Shown piece by piece: positions 10,818-19,577 of a stretch of DNA of 64,000 bases. Numbering within the stretch: position 1 is the stretch's first letter; the number at the start of each line of letters is the position of its first letter. The notes under the pieces were generated by a model, which ran no database searches, was not told where the DNA came from, and was given only the letters and a program-made list of their open reading frames with translations. This DNA comes from an uncultured Gilliamella sp. (lineage in GTDB: Bacteria > Pseudomonadota > Gammaproteobacteria > Enterobacterales > Orbaceae), in assembly GCA_946482005.1 (NCBI GenBank), contig CAMLPV010000001.1, positions 124,001 through 188,000 of the forward strand, read 5' to 3'. A program made the position numbers and the translations under genes.

Positions 10818-12065
10818 ATGTTAAAAATAACAAATGTGAAAACTATCTTAACAGCACCGGGTGGAATAGATTTGGTTGTTGTTAAGATTGAAACTAACCA
10901 AGACGGTCTATATGGTCTAGGCTGCGCAACATTTACCCAACGAATTTTTGCAGTTGAAGCTGCAATAAACGACTACATAAAACCATTTCTTATAGGTAAA
11001 GATCCCCGTCGAATCGAAGATTTATGGCAATCAGCCGTGGTTAGTGGCTATTGGCGTAATGGTCCAGTAATCAATAATGCTGTATCTGCTATGGACATGG
11101 CACTTTGGGACATTAAAGGTAAAATGGCAAACATGCCTGTCTACGAGCTGTTAGGCGGAAAATGTCGTGATGGTATTCCTCTTTATCGTCATTGTGATGG
11201 TGGGGATGCTATTGCTGCCGAAGACAATATTCGCGCCGCCATGGAAGAGGGGTATCAATATGTTCGTTGCCAGATGGGGATGTATGGTGGTGCTGGCACT
11301 GAAGATCTCAAATTGATCAATACTCAATATGATAAAGCCAAAAATATTCACCCTAAACGTTCACCTCATAACAAAACCTCTGGTATTTATTTCGATCCTG
11401 ATGCGTATGCGCGCAGTATTCCTCAATTTTTTGACCATCTACGCAATAAAATTGGTTTTGATGTCGAATTTATTCATGATGTTCATGAGCGAATTCAACC
11501 GATTGCAGCACTGCAAATGGCAAAAAGTTTAGAGGATTATCGTTTATTTTATTTAGAAGATCCTGTTGCTCCTGAAAATGTAGATTTTTTAAATGTTATG
11601 CGCCAACAAACTTCAACACCAATTGCTATGGGGGAACTTTTTGTCCATATTGCAGAATATAAACATCTCATTACCCAACATTTAATTGATTTTATCCGTT
11701 GTCATATCAGTATGATTGGCGGAATAACACCCGCTAAAAAATTAGCGACACTTTGTGAATTACATGGGGTCCGTACCGCATGGCATGGTCCTGGTGATAT
11801 TTCACCTGTAGGTGTTGCTGCCAATATGCATATTGATTTAAGTATTACTAACCTAGGTATTCAAGAATACACCCCAATGAACGATGACCTGAGAGAAGTG
11901 TTCCCAGGTTGTCCTGAAATTGATCAGGGCTATGCTTATCTAAGTGATAGACCAGGATTAGGCGTCGATATTGATGAACAAAAAGCGAAAAAATTTCCAG
12001 TGATTGGTGGATTACCGTCATGGACAAACGCCCGTACCCCCGATGGAACAGCGGCACGGCCATAA
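10818..12065 (+). CDS. rspA: Mannonate dehydratase-type enolase superfamily protein (RspA-like)
   Basis: MLKITNVKTILTAPGGIDLVVVKIETNQDGLYGLGCATFTQR, EFIHDVHERI, YLEDPVAPE; ATG 10818 with upstream GGAG preferred over 10761. Confidence 0.87.
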   Translation: MLKITNVKTILTAPGGIDLVVVKIETNQDGLYGLGCATFTQRIFAVEAAINDYIKPFLIGKDPRRIEDLWQSAVVSGYWRNGPVINNAVSAMDMALWDIKGKMANMPVYELLGGKCRDGIPLYRHCDGGDAIAAEDNIRAAMEEGYQYVRCQMGMYGGAGTEDLKLINTQYDKAKNIHPKRSPHNKTSGIYFDPDAYARSIPQFFDHLRNKIGFDVEFIHDVHERIQPIAALQMAKSLEDYRLFYLEDPVAPENVDFLNVMRQQTSTPIAMGELFVHIAEYKHLITQHLIDFIRCHISMIGGITPAKKLATLCELHGVRTAWHGPGDISPVGVAANMHIDLSITNLGIQEYTPMNDDLREVFPGCPEIDQGYAYLSDRPGLGVDIDEQKAKKFPVIGGLPSWTNARTPDGTAARP

Positions 12066-12195
12066 TCATTAATTGAGTTAGCTAATTCCAAGTAATTATT
12101 TGCGGATCGATATTCAAAATCTTAAAAAAATATAAACAACTGAGTTAGCTAATTTTGCAATCATTTGATTAATTTATATCTAAAGGTTACAAAGT

Positions 12196-13527
12196 ATGAA
12201 TACGTTAAAAAAGGTAGACAAGGAAAGAAATACTGCCGATTTAGTCAGAGCAGCGATGTCAGGTTGGTTGGGAACGGCATTAGAGTTTATGGATTTTCAG
12301 TTATATTCACTGGGAGCAGCATTAGTTTTCCATCAAATATTTTTTCCTGAACAATCTGCCGCTATGGCCTTAATTCTGGCAATGGGGACTTATGGTGCAG
12401 GTTATATTGCTCGGATTGCTGGTGCATTTATTTTTGGCAGAATGGGAGATAAAATTGGACGAAAAAAGATTCTTTTCATCACTATTACCATGATGGGGCT
12501 TTGTACAACATTAATTGGAGTACTACCTACCTATGCTCAAGTCGGTATTTTAGCACCGTTATTACTTGTTTTATTGAGAATAATTCAAGGATTAGGGGCT
12601 GGCGCTGAAATTTCAGGCGCCAGAACCATGCTAGCAGAATATGCACCCAAAGGTCGAAAAGGTATTATTGCTTCATTAGTTGCAATGGGAACCAACTGTG
12701 GCACCTTGTCAGCAACAGCTATTTGGGCAATTATGTTTTATTTATTTGATAGTGAACAACTATTAGCTTGGGGATGGAGAATTCCATTTTTAGCAAGTGC
12801 TGTGGTAATGTTATTTGCTATTTGGTTACGTTTAAACCTTAAAGAAAGTCCTGTTTTTGAAGAGGTAAATGACGGTAAACAGGCTATAAAAAATAAATCA
12901 TATATTGAAATATTCAAAGGAAAATCCTTTTGGCTTGCAACTGGATTACGATTCGGTCAAGCAGGAAATTCAGGGTTGATACAAACATTCTTAGCGGGTT
13001 ATATGGTGCAAACGTTACTATTTAGTAAGTCAATACCCACCGACGCAATGTTAATTAGTTCATTTGTTGGATTTTTAGTAATACTATTATCCGGATGGCT
13101 ATCAGATAAATTTGGTCGAAAACCTATCTATATTTTATTAACTATTGGTTCAATAATACTTGCTTATCCAATGATTTCAATTATTTTGGATAAAAGCTAT
13201 CAGCCAAGTATTATTATGTTATGTCTAATTATTATTCACAATATTGCCGTATTAGGACAAGCGGCAATTGAAGCAATCACGATGGCTGAAATGTTTGGTT
13301 CGCGCAGCCGATTTGCATCAATGGCTGTTGCTAACGAAATTGGCGGTTTATTGGCAGTTGGCTTAGGACCACTATTTGCTGGGATATTTTGTAATATAAC
13401 AGGATCATGGTGGCCGATTGTCGCCATGATTGTTTTTTATTCAGGCGTAGGGTTGATATCGGCGATTATTATGCCAGAAGTTGCAGATAGGAACCTTGAA
13501 GATCCTAAAGATGCTGCTGAGAAGTAA
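12196..13527 (+). CDS. MFS transporter, metabolite:H+ symporter (MHS)-like
   Basis: Twelve-TM MFS pattern; GRMGDKIGRKKILFITITMMG, RIIQGLGAGAEISGARTMLAEYAP. Confidence 0.9.
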   Translation: MNTLKKVDKERNTADLVRAAMSGWLGTALEFMDFQLYSLGAALVFHQIFFPEQSAAMALILAMGTYGAGYIARIAGAFIFGRMGDKIGRKKILFITITMMGLCTTLIGVLPTYAQVGILAPLLLVLLRIIQGLGAGAEISGARTMLAEYAPKGRKGIIASLVAMGTNCGTLSATAIWAIMFYLFDSEQLLAWGWRIPFLASAVVMLFAIWLRLNLKESPVFEEVNDGKQAIKNKSYIEIFKGKSFWLATGLRFGQAGNSGLIQTFLAGYMVQTLLFSKSIPTDAMLISSFVGFLVILLSGWLSDKFGRKPIYILLTIGSIILAYPMISIILDKSYQPSIIMLCLIIIHNIAVLGQAAIEAITMAEMFGSRSRFASMAVANEIGGLLAVGLGPLFAGIFCNITGSWWPIVAMIVFYSGVGLISAIIMPEVADRNLEDPKDAAEK

Positions 13528-13547
13528 TTAAAATTAATTATTCGCGT

Positions 13548-13583
13548 TATAAACCCTCTGATGTAAAGAGAGGGTTTTTTTAT
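13548..13583 (+). terminator. Rho-independent terminator after MFS gene
   Basis: AAACCCTCTGATGTAAAGAGAGGGTTTTTTTAT. Confidence 0.85.
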
Positions 13584-13784
13584 CAAACCCAGCAGAACAA
13601 CTGTTTGCTAAGTTTGGTTTTACTGTTGAGAATGTTGTTGAACAAGCGAAAAGTTTGTTGAAATAAATTATAGTTTGCTTAACAGTATAAAACTTCGCTA
13701 ATAACTTTAGCGGAGTTTTTTTATATGTTTATTTTATGTTTTTTGAGGAATTTAATTTTAGTTTTAAAACACATTTATCGATTA
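13583..13784 (+). pseudogene. Truncated tkt 3' end plus its downstream flank (copy 3, mosaic)
   Basis: Last 84 bp of tkt frame (13583-13666) then near-identical to 7379-7495 including the terminator. Confidence 0.93.
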
Positions 13785-14117
13785 AAACGATCGTGATGGG
13801 CGCAAGCTTCCGTAAAGTCGATCAGATATTAGCGTTGGCGGGTTGTGACCGTTTAACAATTTCCCCTAATTTATTGGCAGAAATGCAACAATCCAATGCA
13901 CCAGTTGAGCGGAAATTAAATCCAAACCAAACTGTGGTTGAACGTCCAGCATTAATGACAGAAGCTGAATTTAGATGGCAACACAACAGTGATGCAATGG
14001 CAGTGGAAAAACTAACTGAAGGAATTCGAGCCTTTGCTGTCGATCAGGGTAAACTTGAAGATATGATCGGCGCCTTGCTTTAATTAGCAATAAAAGAGGG
14101 GAGATAGTTCCCCTTTA
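13783..14117 (+). pseudogene. Truncated duplicate of tal 3' end and its downstream hairpin
   Basis: Near-identical to 4956-5291; three substitutions noticed in the coding part; predicted ORF 13736-14083 is a chimera starting in tkt flank. Confidence 0.95.
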
Positions 14118-14601
14118 TTTCTCCGCTTTATATAACCAATTTTGTCAAAATTAAAGTTTACGACTGCTAATAATCCCTTAGCTATACTCGAAATAGTTTA
14201 ATTGTTATCTGATGTTAGTGGAGCAAAAGACGTCCAACTAAATTAATTCATTCTGTTAAGTAGATATGATGAATATTTCACATAGCTATATTATATAAAA
14301 ATTATATAAAAATTAAATTTAGTCATTTATCTCGACATATGAAAATATCGCCAAAAACGGAATCATTTTAGCAAATACTCTTTTCATCAGTTAATCAATC
14401 ACAAAATGTGATAACTGTAATAAGTTATTTATTTTTAATTGGTTTAAATATTTTTATTGAAATTTATAACCATGTTTTACTAATATTAGTGATTAACCGC
14501 TAAGCTAATATTTGATTTTTTTCGATTTATGTTACTATGGGTTAAACATTTGTTATATTGATTAACTATTGTTAATTACAAAAAATCGGCAGGAGTGATT
14601 T

Positions 14602-15549
14602 ATGAGATGGGAAGAAAAGCGAGATTTAGTCAAAATTGCGACTTGGTATTACCAGTATGGTTGGACTCAAGCTCAAATAGCTCAAAAGATAGGTATTTCA
14701 CGATCAATAATTTCTAAAAAATTACAGGATGCTAAAGATTTAGGTATTGTTGAAATTTTTATTAAAGATGAAACTGCATATACCGTTGAATTAGAACAAA
14801 AACTTGAATCTAAATTTAAACTCGAAGAAGCGATTGTTGTTGCAACCCATGATCTGTCTTATGAAGAATCCTCTAATTGGTTAGCCAAAAAGGCAGCTTA
14901 TGCATTGAATAAACGAATTTTGAAAGTTAATAAATTAGGTATTTCATGGGGAAAAACAATTAGAAAATTTGTTAATGAATTTCCTTATATTACTCATAAA
15001 GAGCTAGTTATTGTCCCTTTAATTGGTGGTATGGGGACAGAAGAAGTTGACTTGCACTCTAATCAAATTTGTTATGATCTTAAGAAAAAAATGCAGTGCA
15101 CCTGTAAATATCTTTATGCACCTGCGTTAGTTGAAGATCAAACCATGAAATTAGATTTATCTAAAAATAAATATATAAATGAAGTTCTTAATGAAGGTAA
15201 AACTGTTGATATGGCCATCGTCGGTATTGCTAATCCTTATCATAACAGTACTATGCAAGAGATTGGCTATATTAATAACAAAGATCTTGAAGAGTTTCGT
15301 TATTACGATGTCGTTGGCGATTGTAATTCACGTTTTTATACTTCTGACGGCGAAGAAGCTAACAGCCCGATAAATCAGAGAATTATAGGTTTAAGTTTAG
15401 CTGATTTACGTGAAATTCCAACCGTGGTTGCCATTGTATCTGGTGAAAATAAAGAAAAAGCGGTGGTGGCGGCTTTAAATTCTAACATTATAGATATTGT
15501 CGTGATGACTGACAAAATGGCTGAATATATTTTAAATACCACTCTTTAA
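14602..15549 (+). CDS. SorC/DeoR-type sugar-binding transcriptional regulator
   Basis: HTH WTQAQIAQKIGISRSIISKKLQDAKDLGIVEI and C-terminal GLSLADLREIPTVVAIVSGENKEKAVVAAL. Confidence 0.9.
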   Translation: MRWEEKRDLVKIATWYYQYGWTQAQIAQKIGISRSIISKKLQDAKDLGIVEIFIKDETAYTVELEQKLESKFKLEEAIVVATHDLSYEESSNWLAKKAAYALNKRILKVNKLGISWGKTIRKFVNEFPYITHKELVIVPLIGGMGTEEVDLHSNQICYDLKKKMQCTCKYLYAPALVEDQTMKLDLSKNKYINEVLNEGKTVDMAIVGIANPYHNSTMQEIGYINNKDLEEFRYYDVVGDCNSRFYTSDGEEANSPINQRIIGLSLADLREIPTVVAIVSGENKEKAVVAALNSNIIDIVVMTDKMAEYILNTTL

Positions 15550-15559
15550 CGAATTTAAT

Positions 15560-15612
15560 ATTTAAATTTTAGTTAGCAAGCCTCTTTATTTTTATAAAGA
15601 GGCTTTTTTATA
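15560..15612 (+). terminator. Rho-independent terminator
   Basis: AAGCCTCTTTATTTTTATAAAGAGGCTTTTTT. Confidence 0.85.
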
Positions 15613-15648
15613 GCCAAAATTTAAACATAATAGACAAATGTCATTTAG

Positions 15649-15664
15649 TGTGACAAATGTCACA
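15649..15664. promoter_or_regulatory. Consensus CRP-binding site
   Basis: TGTGA-CAAATG-TCACA; a GACAAATGTCA repeat also lies 19 bp upstream (15633). Confidence 0.75.
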
Positions 15665-15766
15665 TAATGGTGTTTTATTAATTGTGGTTATAATTTGTTA
15701 TGTTATCTTTATGATAAATAGATATTAAATCTATTTAATATTAATTTTTATAAGGAGAAAACAAAA

Positions 15767-17014
15767 ATGACCATCTATAAACAATTGTTGCAAAGAGAAG
15801 AAAATGACAACCCAATTAGAGTGGGAGTTATTGGTGCTGGTCAAATGGGAACAGGAATGATAGCGCAAATCGCCACCATTCCGGGAATGTGTGTAACAGG
15901 AATTAGTGATATCAATTTAACAGCTGCACAGCAAGCCGCAAAAGACTATAAAGCGAGTGCAAATAAAAAAAATGATATTTTGGTTTCTAAAAACTTTAAA
16001 GAAGTTATTCAAGCAAAAGAGGTTGAAATTATCGTCGATGCTACAGGAGTACCGGAAGTAGGGGCAAAAATTGCCTTAGAAACATTATTAGCCAAAAAGC
16101 ATCTAGTTCTGCTTAATGTTGAAATTGATATCACAATAGGTCCTTTGATGCACAAACTATTTAGTGCTGCCGATCTAATCTATAGTGGTTCCGATGGTGA
16201 TGAACCCGCAGCAACACTTGAGATGTATGAATTTGCTAAATCAATGGGCATGGAAGTTTTAGTCGTTGGTAAAGGTAAAAATAATAAGTTAAAAATCGAA
16301 GCAAACCCTGATACAGCTCAAGCTGAAGCTGATTCAAAGCATATGTCATCTCATATGTTAGCCGCATTCCAAGATGGTACCAAGACAATGGCAGAAATGA
16401 ATTTACTTTCTAATGCCATGGGATTTATCCCAGATGTCGTGGGCATGCATGGTGTTAAAGGTGACTTGGATTCGGTCCTTCAAGATTTAAACTTAAAAGA
16501 AAATGGCGGCGTTCTTAATAAATTTGGCGTGGTTGAATATGTTGATGGTTTAGCGCCGGGTATTTTTGTCATTGTTAAAGGACAAAATCCTAATGTTAGT
16601 AATGAATTAAATTACTTAATGAAAAAAGGTGACAGAGATCATCATATTTTATATCGCCCTTTCCACCTAGCCAGTCTTGAAACTCCGCTGACTATTGCTA
16701 AGGCCATTTTAAATCACGATACCGCTATTGTTCCTTGTGGCGCTCCTGTCTCTGAAACGGTTGCTGTTGCTAAAAAAAATATTAAGTGTGGTGAAAAACT
16801 CGATGGCATCGGTGGTTTTTGTGTTCGAGGGGTAATTGAAACTCATGCGGATATGCGGAAAAACCAAAATATCCCAATTGGGCTTATCAGCGGTAATGTC
16901 GTTGCTAAACGAGATATACCAAATGGTAAGTTTTTAACTGAAGATGATGTTGTTTTAGATGAAACAACCACAGTTTGGCAATTACGCAAACTTCAAGATG
17001 AAGTCTTTGGTTAA
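15767..17014 (+). CDS. NAD(P)-binding oxidoreductase, predicted homoserine dehydrogenase-like with C-terminal SAF domain (COG4091-like)
   Basis: Rossmann motif VGVIGAGQMGTGMIAQ; C-terminal IPIGLISGNVVAKRDIPNGKFLTEDDVVLDE resembles SAF. Confidence 0.82.
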   Translation: MTIYKQLLQREENDNPIRVGVIGAGQMGTGMIAQIATIPGMCVTGISDINLTAAQQAAKDYKASANKKNDILVSKNFKEVIQAKEVEIIVDATGVPEVGAKIALETLLAKKHLVLLNVEIDITIGPLMHKLFSAADLIYSGSDGDEPAATLEMYEFAKSMGMEVLVVGKGKNNKLKIEANPDTAQAEADSKHMSSHMLAAFQDGTKTMAEMNLLSNAMGFIPDVVGMHGVKGDLDSVLQDLNLKENGGVLNKFGVVEYVDGLAPGIFVIVKGQNPNVSNELNYLMKKGDRDHHILYRPFHLASLETPLTIAKAILNHDTAIVPCGAPVSETVAVAKKNIKCGEKLDGIGGFCVRGVIETHADMRKNQNIPIGLISGNVVAKRDIPNGKFLTEDDVVLDETTTVWQLRKLQDEVFG

Positions 17015-17020
17015 AAATAT

Positions 17021-17054
17021 AACCACTGCTGAATGATAAGACTCAGCAGTGGTT
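17021..17054 (+). other. Perfect 12-bp intercistronic stem-loop
   Basis: AACCACTGCTGA-ATGATAAGAC-TCAGCAGTGGTT, not followed by a T tract. Confidence 0.85.
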
Positions 17055-17093
17055 AGCGCAATAAGTTAAGTTGTTGTTATCGGAGGTAAAAAC

Positions 17094-17477
17094 ATGAATA
17101 TTGTCATTATCGCCAGTGTTATTTTGGCCTCGCAGTCTATATTGAGTTTAATGCAAATTAACTATTATCAAAGATATATGTACAACATCACACAACAATA
17201 TTTGCATTTTAAACATCATCGGCTTTATTCATCTATTGAACGTAAATGGTTAGGCGCAACTGCGATTGTAGTTATGGTGATCGATGAAAACCAAATGGTT
17301 AAAGAATGCCAACTTTTAAAAGGAAAATCAGTCTTTGCCAAATTTAAACCGCTACCAAGATTCTATGGACATCATCTGTCACAAATTTTGATTAACTTAA
17401 CGGAAGAAAGTCAAACGAGAAAACTCTCGCTAGAAGAAAGAGCAATGATAAAAATGGCAAACCAAATTTCTGGGTGA
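17094..17477 (+). CDS. gutM: Glucitol operon activator GutM/SrlM-like
   Basis: Single N-terminal TM, family pattern, located between oxidoreductase and glucitol PTS genes. Confidence 0.8.
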   Translation: MNIVIIASVILASQSILSLMQINYYQRYMYNITQQYLHFKHHRLYSSIERKWLGATAIVVMVIDENQMVKECQLLKGKSVFAKFKPLPRFYGHHLSQILINLTEESQTRKLSLEERAMIKMANQISG

Positions 17478-17521
17478 TTTAACTTATCAACACATTAAAA
17501 ACTAATTCAAAGGAGATAATA

Positions 17522-18043
17522 ATGGACTATATTGAGTGGTTTGGAACCCATTTTATTGGGTTATTTCAGGCTGGCGGACAAGTTTTTGTCGGATTTATGA
17601 CTGGCATCGTGCCGCTATTGATTGTGTTATTAACATTTACTTATTCTTTAATCGCTTTTATTGGTGAACAACGAGTCACCAAAGCTATCCAATTTTCTGC
17701 TAAAAACAGGTTATTGCGTTACAGTTTAATGCCAATACTATCTGTTTTAATGTTGACTAACCCAATGGCTTATACTTTTGGTCGTTTTGTTAAAGAAGAA
17801 CAAAAACCGGCTTTTTATGATTCGGTAGTCTCTTTTTTGCACCCTGTAACCGGTTTGTTCCCATATGCCAATGCCGGTGAGTTATTTGTATTTTTAGGCA
17901 TTGCCAATGGTGTGATGGATGCTGGTTATAACATTTCAAGTCTTTCAGTACGCTACTTTTTGGCGGGCATTATCATTATTTTAATGCGTGGTGTTATCAC
18001 TGAAATGATCACCAAATTCTTGATGCGTAAAGAAAAACTGTAG
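17522..18043 (+). CDS. srlA: PTS glucitol/sorbitol-type EIIC (IIC2)
   Basis: 173 aa; HFIGLFQAGGQVFVGFMTGIVPLLIVLLTF... NPMAYTFGRFVKEEQKPAFYD. Confidence 0.92.
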   Translation: MDYIEWFGTHFIGLFQAGGQVFVGFMTGIVPLLIVLLTFTYSLIAFIGEQRVTKAIQFSAKNRLLRYSLMPILSVLMLTNPMAYTFGRFVKEEQKPAFYDSVVSFLHPVTGLFPYANAGELFVFLGIANGVMDAGYNISSLSVRYFLAGIIIILMRGVITEMITKFLMRKEKL

Positions 18044-18055
18044 GAGAGTGACGTT

Positions 18056-19084
18056 ATGTATAAAACAATTTTTATCGAGAAAGGCCAAGGTGGCTGGGGG
18101 GCAGGTTTTTCTTTAACTCCAACGGCAGAAAAACATAAGATACTCTCTGTGACTGGCGGTGGTATTCATCCAGTTGCACAAAAAATTGCTGAACTCTCCG
18201 GCGGTGAAGCGGTAGATGGTTTTAAAAATGCCATTCCCGAAAATGAAATTTTGTGTGCAATTATAGATTGTGGTGGTACCGCGCGAATTGGTGTTTATCC
18301 AATGAAAAAAATTCCTACCATTGATGTTATTCCATCAGCACCGACAGGTCCTTTAGCAAAACATATTACTGAAGATATTTTTGTTTCAGGAGTGAAACCG
18401 CAAAACATACTATTATCAGAAGGTAATAATGAACAATCAACGATATCTGCGCAGGATGAACAGTTGCAAACACAAACGGGGAAAGATCCACTTTTGGATC
18501 GTGAAAAATTCAAAGAAAAATATGCCCAAATAAAGCAAGAACATCATCAAAATCAAAAAGAAGGTTTATTGATAAAATTATCTCGAGGAATAGGTAAAGC
18601 AATGGGAATCTTTTATCAAGCCGGTCGTGATTCGACGGATATGTTAATTAGAAATATTATTCCTTTTATGGCATTTATCAGCATGCTTATAGGTATTATT
18701 AATTACACTGGTATCGGTCATATCATAGCTACCACCCTGTCACCTTTAGCTGGTTCAATATGGGGGATGATGGTAATTGCGTTCATTTGTAGCTTACCAT
18801 TTCTATCCCCAATCCTTGGGCCAGGAGCGGTTATTGCTCAAGTTATTGGGGTTTTGATTGGTTCACAAATTGCAATTGGTGCAATACCTGTTGCTTATGC
18901 ACTACCTGCGTTATTTGCGATTAATGCGCAGGCTGGATGTGATTTTATTCCGGTTGGCTTGTCTTTAGGAGAAGCCGAACCTAAAACCGTTCAATTTGGC
19001 GTACCAGCAGTACTCTATAGTCGTATGCTAACCGGAATATTAGCTGTGGTTGTTGCATGGGTAATGAGTTTTGGAATGTATTAA
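18056..19084 (+). CDS. srlE: PTS glucitol/sorbitol-type EIIBC
   Basis: FIEKGQGGWGAGFSLTPTAEKHKILSVTGGGIHPVAQKIAELSGGEAVDGFK; C-terminal membrane domain. Confidence 0.92.
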   Translation: MYKTIFIEKGQGGWGAGFSLTPTAEKHKILSVTGGGIHPVAQKIAELSGGEAVDGFKNAIPENEILCAIIDCGGTARIGVYPMKKIPTIDVIPSAPTGPLAKHITEDIFVSGVKPQNILLSEGNNEQSTISAQDEQLQTQTGKDPLLDREKFKEKYAQIKQEHHQNQKEGLLIKLSRGIGKAMGIFYQAGRDSTDMLIRNIIPFMAFISMLIGIINYTGIGHIIATTLSPLAGSIWGMMVIAFICSLPFLSPILGPGAVIAQVIGVLIGSQIAIGAIPVAYALPALFAINAQAGCDFIPVGLSLGEAEPKTVQFGVPAVLYSRMLTGILAVVVAWVMSFGMY

Positions 19085-19102
19085 ACATTAAAAGGATTAA
19101 TT

Positions 19103-19456
19103 ATGGCAAAAAGTATTATTACTGAAATTGGTTCTATCGTTCCAGAATTCAAAGAAGAAAAAGTTATTATTTTATTTGGTCCAATGGCAACACCTGATTT
19201 ACGTGAAATTTGTGTGATACATGAGTTTCATAAAAAGCCTAATCAAACATTAGTTGCGGGTAAAGAATTTAGGTTAGGTAGACATAAATATACCATTAAA
19301 AAGGTTGGTAGTGAGGCTAATAGAAACTTTGAAGAATTAGGACATATTTCTATCTATTTTAAATTAAGTGATGATGGCACCTTGCCAGGTGCCATAGAAG
19401 TTGAACCAGCTGTTTTCCCTGAATTAAATATTGGCGATGATATTTGTTTTGAATAA
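19103..19456 (+). CDS. srlB: PTS glucitol/sorbitol-type EIIA
   Basis: 117 aa IIA-Gut pattern (IILFGPMATPDLREICVIHEFH, YTIKKVGSEANRNFEELGHISIYF). Confidence 0.9.
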   Translation: MAKSIITEIGSIVPEFKEEKVIILFGPMATPDLREICVIHEFHKKPNQTLVAGKEFRLGRHKYTIKKVGSEANRNFEELGHISIYFKLSDDGTLPGAIEVEPAVFPELNIGDDICFE

Positions 19457-19517
19457 TAGATGGTAATTAATGGATTTATATATAAGGGTTTGCTTATTTT
19501 TAGTAATACTCAATTTA

Positions 19518-19560
19518 AAAAACCATCACTATTAATTTAGTGATGGTATAGTGATTTTTA
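19518..19560. terminator. Hairpin between PTS operon and phosphoethanolamine transferase gene
   Basis: ACCATCAC-TATTAATTTA-GTGATGGT. Confidence 0.7.
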
Positions 19561-19577
19561 ACTAAAAAATTGATTAT

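Noticed and set aside
11151-11351. Small antisense ORFs in rspA-like gene (also 11329-11532 and 11848-12069)
   Set aside because: Overlap a confident CDS in other frames; composition looks like shadow frames.
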